From Massilia aurea (GTDB lineage: Bacteria > Pseudomonadota > Gammaproteobacteria > Burkholderiales > Burkholderiaceae_D): a stretch of 64,000 nucleotides of DNA. Numbering within the stretch: position 1 is the first letter of the stretch; each line of letters opens with the position of its first letter. Position numbers and translations under genes: made by a program. This document shows, one piece after another, positions 57,685-64,000 of the stretch. The notes beneath the pieces are model-generated. The model was not told the origin of the DNA. It saw nothing but the letters and a program-made list of their open reading frames with translations, and searched no databases. The stretch is from the NCBI RefSeq assembly GCF_014200505.1, contig NZ_JACHBX010000002.1:124001-188000 (forward strand). The letters run 5' to 3'.

Positions 57685-59139
57685 TCAAACGGCCGGCAAG
57701 CGCACCACTGCATTCAGGCCGCCCTCGGGATGGTTCGACAGCACCAGCCGGCCGCCATGCGCTTCGATCACGCCGCGCGCGATACCGAGGCCCAGCCCCA
57801 TGCCGCCGTCATTCTGCTCGCGCCCATGCGCCAGCCGCACATACGGATCGAACAGGCTGGCAAATGCTTCATCGGGTACGCCAGGCCCGTGGTCGCGCAG
57901 GCAGATCAGCACCCAGCCAGGCTCCTGGCGCACGCTGATCTCGGCGCGCGCGCCGTAGAACAGCGCGTTGTCGAGCAGGTTGCCAAGCGCGCGCTTGAGC
58001 GCCAGCGGCTTGCCACGCACCGTCACGCCGGACGGCTGCCAGGCCACCGCGTGCCCCGCCAGTTCGGCGCTGCGCACCATGCGGCCCAGCATCGTATCGA
58101 GCTTGATCTCGGTTGGATTTTCGTGGATGTCGCTGTCCTTCACGCATTGCAGCGCGCCCTTGACCATCATGTCGAGTTCATCGAGGTCTTCCTCGAATTC
58201 GTCACGCAGCGCTTCGTCGTCCAGCAGCTCGGCGCGCAGCTTGAGGCGCGTGATCGGCGTGCGCAGGTCGTGCGAAATCGAGATGAACAAGCGCTCGCGA
58301 TCGTCGATATAGCGCCCGATGCGCTCGCGCATCGCGCTGAAGGCGCGCGCGGTGTTGATGAATTCACGGCTGCCGGTTTCGGGCAGCGGGCGCGCCTCGT
58401 CGTCATGGCCCTGGCCCAGCGCCGACGCGGCATCGGACAACGCCGCCAGCGGCCGCGTGATCGAGCGCACGACGAGCAGGCAAAGCAGCAGCACCACGGC
58501 CAGCGACAGGATTTGCGGCATCAGGCGATCCCACGCGAACGGGTCGCTGCTGTCGAGGAAATACGGGTTCGGCATCAGCGCCGCCATGTACAGCCAGTTA
58601 CCGGGCTCGATCTCGGTCTGGATCACAAGGATCGGGGCCGGGTCGGGCTTGAGTAGCAGCACGTGCTGGACCCAGGCATTGGGCAGGTCGTCCAGGCGCA
58701 CATCGTGTTCGGCCACCACCAGCCGGTCAGGCCGGGCAAACGCGAGCCGGAAGCCCGGCGAATGCGGCAGGTCGCTCCTGAGCGTGGCGTCGACCGTGGC
58801 AATCACGCTTTGCGCGAGCGGGTGCGGCGCGATCTGCTCGATCGGCACGTAGGCATGATTGAGGTTGACGAAAAAGCGCGTGCCGCCCATTTCACGCAAC
58901 TGCTGGATGATGAGCAGGCGATAGGCCGGCGGCAGGCTGCGAAAGAAGCGGATCGCGCCGGCCGCGCTGTGCGCCACGTACTGCGCCGACGACTGCGCTT
59001 CGACCTGCGATTTGGCGCGCAGCTGGCTGGCCCAGATTGCGCTGGCCGCCAGCTGCGTCACCAGCACCCCGGCCACCATCACGAGCGTCAGGCGGCCAAG
59101 CAGCGACGCCGGCAACCAGCGCTGCAACGGCTGGTGCAT
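57685..59139 (-). CDS. EnvZ-like membrane histidine kinase
   Basis: A 484-residue sensor kinase. Helix 1 (LLGRLTLVMVAGVLVTQLAA) is followed by a periplasmic domain of about 170 residues, helix 2 (MPQILSLAVVLLLCLLVVRS), HAMP, the H-box ISISHDLRTPITRLKLRAEL, the N-box RALGNLLDNALFYG, then DHGPGVPDE and GGMGLGLGIARGVIEAHGG. This is the EnvZ/OsmZ-type layout. The ATG start is used; a GTG at 59172, overlapping the regulator stop, is possible. It is transcribed after the binding protein and the OmpR regulator, so its periplasmic part may sense the loaded binding protein. Confidence 0.87.
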   Translation of the reverse strand: MHQPLQRWLPASLLGRLTLVMVAGVLVTQLAASAIWASQLRAKSQVEAQSSAQYVAHSAAGAIRFFRSLPPAYRLLIIQQLREMGGTRFFVNLNHAYVPIEQIAPHPLAQSVIATVDATLRSDLPHSPGFRLAFARPDRLVVAEHDVRLDDLPNAWVQHVLLLKPDPAPILVIQTEIEPGNWLYMAALMPNPYFLDSSDPFAWDRLMPQILSLAVVLLLCLLVVRSITRPLAALSDAASALGQGHDDEARPLPETGSREFINTARAFSAMRERIGRYIDDRERLFISISHDLRTPITRLKLRAELLDDEALRDEFEEDLDELDMMVKGALQCVKDSDIHENPTEIKLDTMLGRMVRSAELAGHAVAWQPSGVTVRGKPLALKRALGNLLDNALFYGARAEISVRQEPGWVLICLRDHGPGVPDEAFASLFDPYVRLAHGREQNDGGMGLGLGIARGVIEAHGGRLVLSNHPEGGLNAVVRLPAV

Positions 59140-59164
59140 GCGCGCGAGCGGGTTGCTGCTGCGG

Positions 59165-59872
59165 CTAGACACTGGACACGCTGACGTCGGCCGAAAACAC
59201 ATAGCCGGCCCCGCGCACGGTCTTGATCAGCGCCGGCTGCTTGCCGTCGTCGTTCAGCCGCAGGCGCAGGCGGCTGATCTGCACGTCCAGCGAGCGGTCG
59301 AGCGGGCCGGCATCGCGCCCGCGCGTTTCTTCGCACAGCAGGCCGCGGTCGAGGATCTTGCCGGGGTGTTCGGTGAAGTATTTGAGCAGCTGAAAATCGA
59401 GCCCCGTGAGCGCCACCGGGTTGCCGGCGCTGTCGGTCACGGTCCGTTCCATCAGGTCGAGCGTGAAGCCGACAAACCGGTGATAGCGCACCGACGGCGT
59501 CTCGGGCGCAGCGCGGCGCAGGATCGCCTTGATGCGCGCCAGCAGCTCGCGCGGGCTGTAGGGCTTGGCGATGTAGTCATCGGCGCCCAGCTCGAGGCCG
59601 ACGATGCGGTCGGTTTCGTCCGAACTGGCCGTGAGCATGATGATCGGCACATTCGAGCGCTGGCGCACCTGCTTGCACAGCGCGAAGCCATCGGTATCGG
59701 GCAGCATCACGTCCAGGATCACCATCGATAGCGTCTCGAGGTGCGCATGGAATTCGGCCAGGAAGCTCTCGCCGTTGTGCGACAGGATCACGTCGTACTG
59801 GTTTTTCTCCAGATACGTCTTGAGCAGCACGCAGGTTTTTTTGTCATCGTCTACGATCAGTATCTTGCGCAC
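59165..59872 (-). CDS. OmpR-family response regulator
   Basis: A 235-residue DNA-binding response regulator. The receiver has acidic Asp8-Asp10, acceptor Asp54 (VILDVMLPDTDG), and a Lys in DDYIAKPYSP. The C-terminal OmpR winged helix has SLDVQISRLRLRLNDDGKQP and the end VRGAGYVFSADV. The start is GTG (59870-59872) with GGGGAC upstream. It overlaps the end of the binding-protein gene by 29 bp. It is the partner of the EnvZ-like kinase downstream. Targets may include the nearby GH20 gene or distant sugar genes. Confidence 0.9.
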   Translation of the reverse strand: MRKILIVDDDKKTCVLLKTYLEKNQYDVILSHNGESFLAEFHAHLETLSMVILDVMLPDTDGFALCKQVRQRSNVPIIMLTASSDETDRIVGLELGADDYIAKPYSPRELLARIKAILRRAAPETPSVRYHRFVGFTLDLMERTVTDSAGNPVALTGLDFQLLKYFTEHPGKILDRGLLCEETRGRDAGPLDRSLDVQISRLRLRLNDDGKQPALIKTVRGAGYVFSADVSVSSV

Positions 59873-61232
59873 CCGGCGTCCCCTGGCTGGTTAGATTGAA
59901 TAGTCTGAACAAGGCGGCGAGGCGGCGCTGCGCCACCGCCACCGGCACGGTGTCGTCGAGCAGATAGCGATGCACCTCGGCGATGATCGCGTCGCGGCTG
60001 GCTTCGTCGGTCGCCATCCGGTGCACGAGGCTGGGCGCTTGCACGGCTTCACCGCCGGCGAAGGTCGTCCACGACGCCCGCGCGCAACTGTCCATGCGCG
60101 CTGGCTCGGCATCGCGCCGCACCGGCACTGCGCCCTTGAGCAGATTGAAGTCGGCCTGGATCGACGGCGAGAGCAGCAGGCGCGCCATCTTTTCCTGGGC
60201 CTCCCGGTGCCGGTAGTCGCCGGCGAACATCGACAGCGTATCGACACTGTACAGGTGATATGCGCCGGTACCCGGTGCGCCGACGCACCCGTAGTCCTGG
60301 TCGAGCACCATCCGGTGTTCGGCCAGTTCGGGCTTGGCCCAGTCGCCCATGATCATCATGCCGGCCTGGCCGGCGGCGAAGCGGCGTACGACCTCGGTCC
60401 AGGGCCGCTCGGCCAGCTGGCCGCCGGCCAAGCCCTTGATCGTGCGCAGGCGCTGCAGCGCGTGCGCGGTGCGCGCATCGAAAGCAGCGGCGGGACTGCG
60501 GCGCACGAACAGCGCGCGGTAGAAGGCCGGCCCGCTTTCGGCCAGCACCAGGTTTTCGAACAACGCCGCCACCTGCCAGGCTTCGCTGCTTTGCGCCAGC
60601 GGTTGCACGCCCGCGGCCAGCAGGCGCGCGGCGACGGCGTCGAATTCGGTCCAGGTGGTGGGCGGCGTGAGCTTGAGCCGGGCGAACAGCGCGCGATTGT
60701 AGAACAGCGTATTGACGCGATGGATGCCGAGCGGCGCGGCCATCGTGTGCTTGCGGTACTGGATCAGGTTCTGGACCGTGGGGAACAGCACGCCGCGCCA
60801 GTTGTCGGCAACGGCCACGTTGTCCAGTTCGAGCAGCAGGCCCATCTCGGCCCATTCGGCGACCGACACGCCGATGATCTGCGTGACTTCGGGCGCGTCA
60901 CCGGCCAGCACCCTGCCCTTGAGGACCTTGCCGGCGCCGATGCCGGCGCCGCCGGGGATGGCAGCGTCCTCCCACTGCACGCCTTCCTTGCCCAGGCGCT
61001 GCGCCAGCAGGTCGGCCGCGCGGCGTTCGCTGGCCGAGGTCCACCAGTGCAGCACCTGCAGGCCGGACGCCGGCGCTGCAGACGACATCGCGGGCGCCGG
61101 TGGCACGATCGCCAGCATTGGCGCCGCCGCCTGCACGGCGCCGTGGAAGGCGCACGCTGCCAGGATGGCGCCAAGCCGCAGGCGTCGCCAGTCGCACCAA
61201 CGTCCTGCCACTTTTCCGATCGACGCTCTCAC
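59844..61232 (-). CDS. ABC-type sugar-binding protein of a sensing unit
   Basis: A 462-residue periplasmic binding protein of the family 1 sugar type. The signal peptide (LGAILAACAFHGAVQAAA) is followed by a linker and the mature domain (LQVLHWWTSASERRAADLLA, QNLIQYRKHTMAAPLGIHRV, TWTEFDAVAARLLAAGVQPL, YHLYSVDTLSMFAGDYRH). It matches glucose/mannose-binding proteins (GtsA-like). No permease or ATPase gene lies near. The start is GTG at 61230-61232. A TATAAT -10 lies 24 bp before it. The last 29 bp overlap the regulator start. A sensing role is inferred. Confidence 0.82.
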   Translation of the reverse strand: MRASIGKVAGRWCDWRRLRLGAILAACAFHGAVQAAAPMLAIVPPAPAMSSAAPASGLQVLHWWTSASERRAADLLAQRLGKEGVQWEDAAIPGGAGIGAGKVLKGRVLAGDAPEVTQIIGVSVAEWAEMGLLLELDNVAVADNWRGVLFPTVQNLIQYRKHTMAAPLGIHRVNTLFYNRALFARLKLTPPTTWTEFDAVAARLLAAGVQPLAQSSEAWQVAALFENLVLAESGPAFYRALFVRRSPAAAFDARTAHALQRLRTIKGLAGGQLAERPWTEVVRRFAAGQAGMMIMGDWAKPELAEHRMVLDQDYGCVGAPGTGAYHLYSVDTLSMFAGDYRHREAQEKMARLLLSPSIQADFNLLKGAVPVRRDAEPARMDSCARASWTTFAGGEAVQAPSLVHRMATDEASRDAIIAEVHRYLLDDTVPVAVAQRRLAALFRLFNLTSQGTPGAQDTDRRR

Positions 61233-61255
61233 CCGGTATCCCGCAGAAAACGCTG

Positions 61256-61261
61256 ATTATA
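61256..61261 (-). promoter_or_regulatory. -10 box of the binding-protein / two-component operon
   Basis: Minus-strand TATAAT (61256-61261), 24 bp before the GTG start. No good -35 is visible at 17 bp (GCTGGG), so the promoter probably relies on an activator. Confidence 0.4.
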
Positions 61262-61302
61262 GCCCCGTGTTCCGCTACCCAGCAGGCATTTCGGCCACGC
61301 CG

Positions 61303-63885
61303 TCAGCGCCGGTCGATGCGCGCCACGAGTCCCGGCCTGCCATTGCGGTCGAAGGCCGCGACCTGGATCAGTCCACGCTCGGCGATCGGCCCGGTCACCC
61401 GCCGGCTGCTGGCGGTCGGCGTGCTGCCATCCACGGTATAGCGCAGCGCGATCCCCGGTAACACGTGATTGACCAGGACCTTGTCGCCGTCGAGCAGCAG
61501 GCCCGGTGGCGCAATGCGGTACGCCACGCCGGTGCGATCCAGGTCGAGCCGCGGCAGCACGCGCTGGCCCAGCGCATTGACGAAGCCCGACCAGGCCGTG
61601 CGGTGCAGCGCCGCCGCCTTCGCGGCATCGGGCTCGGTGGCCCAGGCCGGATCCGGCGCCCAGGCCCGTTCGGCCACCGCCAGCAGGCGCGGCATGACCA
61701 GGTAATCGATGCGGGCCGGGTCGCGCACGGTCTCGGTGAACAACGTCGCTTCCAGGCCGCGCACGCGGCGCTTGCCGTAATCGGTCAGGCCGTCCTTGCC
61801 CACGCGCGCAGCCTCAGTCGCGTTCTTCAGGTAGTCGAACGGGATGAAGTCATACGGGGTCTCGAGTTCAACGTAGTCGCCCCAGTTCACGCCCGGTTCT
61901 TCCGGGTTGGCGTTGTGGGCCATGTCCATGTACATCTTGGTCACGGGCGCCAGCACGATGTCGTAACCGGCATTGGCCAGCCGATAGGCCAGGTCTTCGG
62001 CGCCTTCGGTGTTGTTCCAGACCCAGGCGAGGAACCCCTTCTGCGTGAAGCGCGGATTCGGAATCAGCTTGTTCTTGCCATGCAGCGTGGTCTTGCGCGC
62101 CGCCAGCTCTTCCCAGCCCGACGTGTAGAGGCCATGCTTGCGCAGCATGCCGTCGACCCGTTCATAGAAATAATCCCACAGGTCGGCCGTGGATTGGAGG
62201 TGTTCGCGCGCCATCATGGCGCGGCTGGCCGGGGATTGTTCCCAGGCGCCGTTGGGCAGTTCGTCGCCGCCCATGTGGATCGTGTGTAGCGGCGCGCCCG
62301 CTTCGCGGTGCAGTTTCACCACTTCGTCGACCACGTGCTGGACGAACGTGAAGCTCGACTCCAGGCCTGGATTCAGTACGTGATCGTTGTATAGCTGCGG
62401 CGACTTGTAGACCGAGCGATCGGCGAAATCATTGAGCAGGTACTTGGCCGCGTCCTTGTCGCCGGCTGCCTTCAGGCGGTGGTAGCGCGCTTCCATCGCC
62501 TGCACGGCGGCGCGCGCATGACCCGGCATTTCGAGTTCGGGGATCACTTCGATGTGACGCGCCGCCGCGTAGCGCAGGATCTCGATGTACTCGGCGCGCG
62601 TGTAGTAGCCGCTGCCGCCCGTATCGCGCGGGTCGGGCCCGGAACCATAGGCCGGCTGCAGGCGCACGCCCGGCTTGGCGCTGTGGCCACGCACGGCGCC
62701 GATCGACGTCAGTTCGGGCAGGCCGGCGATCTCGAGGCGCCAGCCTTCGTCTTCGGTCAGGTGGAAGTGGAACTTGTTCATCTTGTAGCGCGCCATCAGG
62801 TCGAGCCACTTGAACACGGTTTCCTTGGTGTGGAAGTTGCGCGAGACGTCGAGCATGAAGCCGCGATAGGCAAAGCGCGGCGCATCGACGATCGTCACTT
62901 CGGGCACCGACTGGTCGGCGGCGCCGGGCAACGGCAGCAGGTCGCGCAGGGTCTGCAAGCCATACGCCACGCCGGCCGGGCTGTTGCCGACGATTGCGAT
63001 GCCCGCACCGGCGCCGCCACCTGCCCGCACCGTAAGGCTGTACGCTTCTGGCGAACTCTGTCCTTCGACCTTGCCCACGCTCAGGCGCAGCGCAGGCCCG
63101 CTACCCTGCAGCGATGCCGGGAACAGCGAGCGCGCCAGATCGGCTTCGCCTGCCAGCGCCGCCGGCGCGCTCACCGATGGCTTGCCCGACAGGCGCAACT
63201 TGCCGCTGCCCTGCGTCAGCTGCAGGGGCGTCGGCAGCACAAGGGGCACGGCGCTCGCCGGCAGCAGGTCGGCACGCTGGTTGCTGCGGTAGGTATCGGC
63301 AGCGGTAACCACGGGCCGGGCGCCCGTATCGCCCTTGTCAAGCTGCTCGGGCCGCGTCACCGGCAGCAGCGCGAAGTCGCTGATCGCCACGCCGACCTCG
63401 GGCTGCGCGTCGTACACCAGGTACGGCCCGATCGGCGCCCGCGCCATCTTGATGATTACCTGCGGGTGGTAGTAATCGATGTCGAGCGACTGCCCCGGCG
63501 CCAGGCCCGCAAAGTTTGCCTGCGGGCGCAGGCGGTACAGATTGCCGGCCACCTGCTCCATGCGCAGATTGCCCGTCACCGCCCCCGGCACGACGCCGTC
63601 CATGCTGTTGAAGTACAGCGTCCAGCCCTTGGCCGGCAGGCGCTGGCTGTCGTTGTTGGTCAGGGTCATGCGCGCCTTGGCGCGGCCCTCGGGCATCTGC
63701 GGCGTGTACTCGTTGCGCAGCAGTTCCCAGCGCATCTGCAGCCGGGCGCCGCTGGCGACGCCTTCCATGCTGGCAGCAGCGGATGCTGCCAGCGGGGTAG
63801 CCGGTGCAGCAGCCATGCCGGCCAGCGGCGTGGCCAGCAGTAGCGACGCCAGGGCGCAGCGTCGAACCAGGTGTGAGGTATCCAA
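61303..63885 (-). CDS. Beta-N-acetylhexosaminidase, GH20 (chitobiase type)
   Basis: An 860-residue secreted glycoside hydrolase that removes terminal GlcNAc from chitin oligosaccharides. The signal peptide begins MDTSHLVRRCALASLLLATP. It is followed by an N-terminal carbohydrate-binding-like CHB_HEX domain, then the GH20 barrel with HMGGDELPNGAWE (catalytic Asp-Glu), YRGFMLDVSRNFHTKETVFK and MNKFHFHLTEDEGWRLEI, and a C-terminal CHB_HEX_C end. The start is TTG at 63885 with GGAG six bases upstream; a longer TTG frame to 63906 is open. It lies downstream of a further gene by 36 bp and upstream of the sugar-sensing operon. Confidence 0.9.
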   Translation of the reverse strand: MDTSHLVRRCALASLLLATPLAGMAAAPATPLAASAAASMEGVASGARLQMRWELLRNEYTPQMPEGRAKARMTLTNNDSQRLPAKGWTLYFNSMDGVVPGAVTGNLRMEQVAGNLYRLRPQANFAGLAPGQSLDIDYYHPQVIIKMARAPIGPYLVYDAQPEVGVAISDFALLPVTRPEQLDKGDTGARPVVTAADTYRSNQRADLLPASAVPLVLPTPLQLTQGSGKLRLSGKPSVSAPAALAGEADLARSLFPASLQGSGPALRLSVGKVEGQSSPEAYSLTVRAGGGAGAGIAIVGNSPAGVAYGLQTLRDLLPLPGAADQSVPEVTIVDAPRFAYRGFMLDVSRNFHTKETVFKWLDLMARYKMNKFHFHLTEDEGWRLEIAGLPELTSIGAVRGHSAKPGVRLQPAYGSGPDPRDTGGSGYYTRAEYIEILRYAAARHIEVIPELEMPGHARAAVQAMEARYHRLKAAGDKDAAKYLLNDFADRSVYKSPQLYNDHVLNPGLESSFTFVQHVVDEVVKLHREAGAPLHTIHMGGDELPNGAWEQSPASRAMMAREHLQSTADLWDYFYERVDGMLRKHGLYTSGWEELAARKTTLHGKNKLIPNPRFTQKGFLAWVWNNTEGAEDLAYRLANAGYDIVLAPVTKMYMDMAHNANPEEPGVNWGDYVELETPYDFIPFDYLKNATEAARVGKDGLTDYGKRRVRGLEATLFTETVRDPARIDYLVMPRLLAVAERAWAPDPAWATEPDAAKAAALHRTAWSGFVNALGQRVLPRLDLDRTGVAYRIAPPGLLLDGDKVLVNHVLPGIALRYTVDGSTPTASSRRVTGPIAERGLIQVAAFDRNGRPGLVARIDRR

Positions 63886-63921
63886 GAGTGTCTCCAATCC
63901 AGCCAAAAGTGGGTTCGTCGT

Positions 63922-64000
63922 TCAGGGTTGCGGGGGCTTGTACCACCGGTCGAAATCACGTTGCAGCCTGGCCGCCGCGGGTTCCGGCGCCAGCGTCCCT
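63922..64000 (-). CDS. C-terminal end of an unidentified gene
   Basis: Partial frame entering from the right edge. The last 25 residues read GTLAPEPAAARLQRDFDRWY then KPPQP, and stop with TGA at 63922-63924. No family can be called from so little. It is 36 bp upstream of the GH20 gene on the same strand and is probably in the same operon, so a role in amino-sugar use is likely. Confidence 0.5.
   Translation of the reverse strand, partial: GTLAPEPAAARLQRDFDRWYKPPQP

Overview
The window looks like chromosome of a GC-rich betaproteobacterium, most likely family Oxalobacteraceae (Massilia, Duganella or Telluria-like). Pointers are a PhaM-type polyhydroxyalkanoate granule protein, an orphan Bug/TctC binding protein, pcaIJ under an IclR regulator, large outer-membrane machinery and GTAG-headed REP elements. 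The taxon is inferred from gene content only. Coding density is very high, and there are no rRNA, tRNA, prophage, insertion-sequence or CRISPR features that I can see.

Layout. 1-10.4 kb: queC (queuosine precursor), divergent from tamA-tamB (outer-membrane translocation and assembly), then a small membrane protein, a small unknown protein, a LysR regulator and an MFS exporter. 10.4-15.2 kb: two REP/BIME-type repeats bracket a zinc alcohol dehydrogenase, a Cache-GGDEF diguanylate cyclase, a YjjG-type phosphatase and two small proteins. 15.2-20.1 kb: a three-gene operon of kleisin-like, MksE/JetB-like and SMC ATPase proteins, resembling MksFEB or JetABC but without a neighbouring nuclease. 20.2-22.1 kb: two DUF3108 envelope proteins. 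22.2-26.4 kb: IclR regulator divergent from pcaI-pcaJ-SDR-Bug, with two 15-bp operator-like sites between them. 26.5-30.4 kb: phaM and a large membrane patatin. 30.4-35.5 kb: a response regulator with TPR repeats plus a histidine kinase, mnmC, tag and a small toxin-binding-domain protein. 35.6-43.1 kb: MocR regulator divergent from paiB, a DUF4142 protein, a secreted acid phosphatase, then several small stand-alone genes. 43.3-50.6 kb: cytochrome bd operon cydD-cydC-cydA-cydB-cydX facing a GbsR/MarR regulator. 50.6-57.6 kb: a GGCT-like protein, an alpha/beta hydrolase, and an iron-type surface-signalling operon (ECF sigma, FecR, STN TonB receptor, secreted metallo-hydrolase). 57.7-64.0 kb: a periplasmic sugar-binding protein co-transcribed with an OmpR regulator and an EnvZ-like kinase, then a GH20 beta-N-acetylhexosaminidase and the end of a further gene.

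How parts work together. The sigma gene and the TonB receptor share the same promoter-like motif (ATACCGGA, 15 bp, CGTCT), so the operon is probably self-activating. The bd oxidase, its CydDC assembly exporter and the 35-residue CydX form one transcription unit. The binding-protein/two-component unit has no permease and lies beside a chitin-oligosaccharide hydrolase, which suggests sugar sensing rather than uptake. The least described item is the SMC trio at 15.2-20.1 kb. The most unusual small-scale observation is that three genes take their TAG stop codon from the GTAG head of a REP element.
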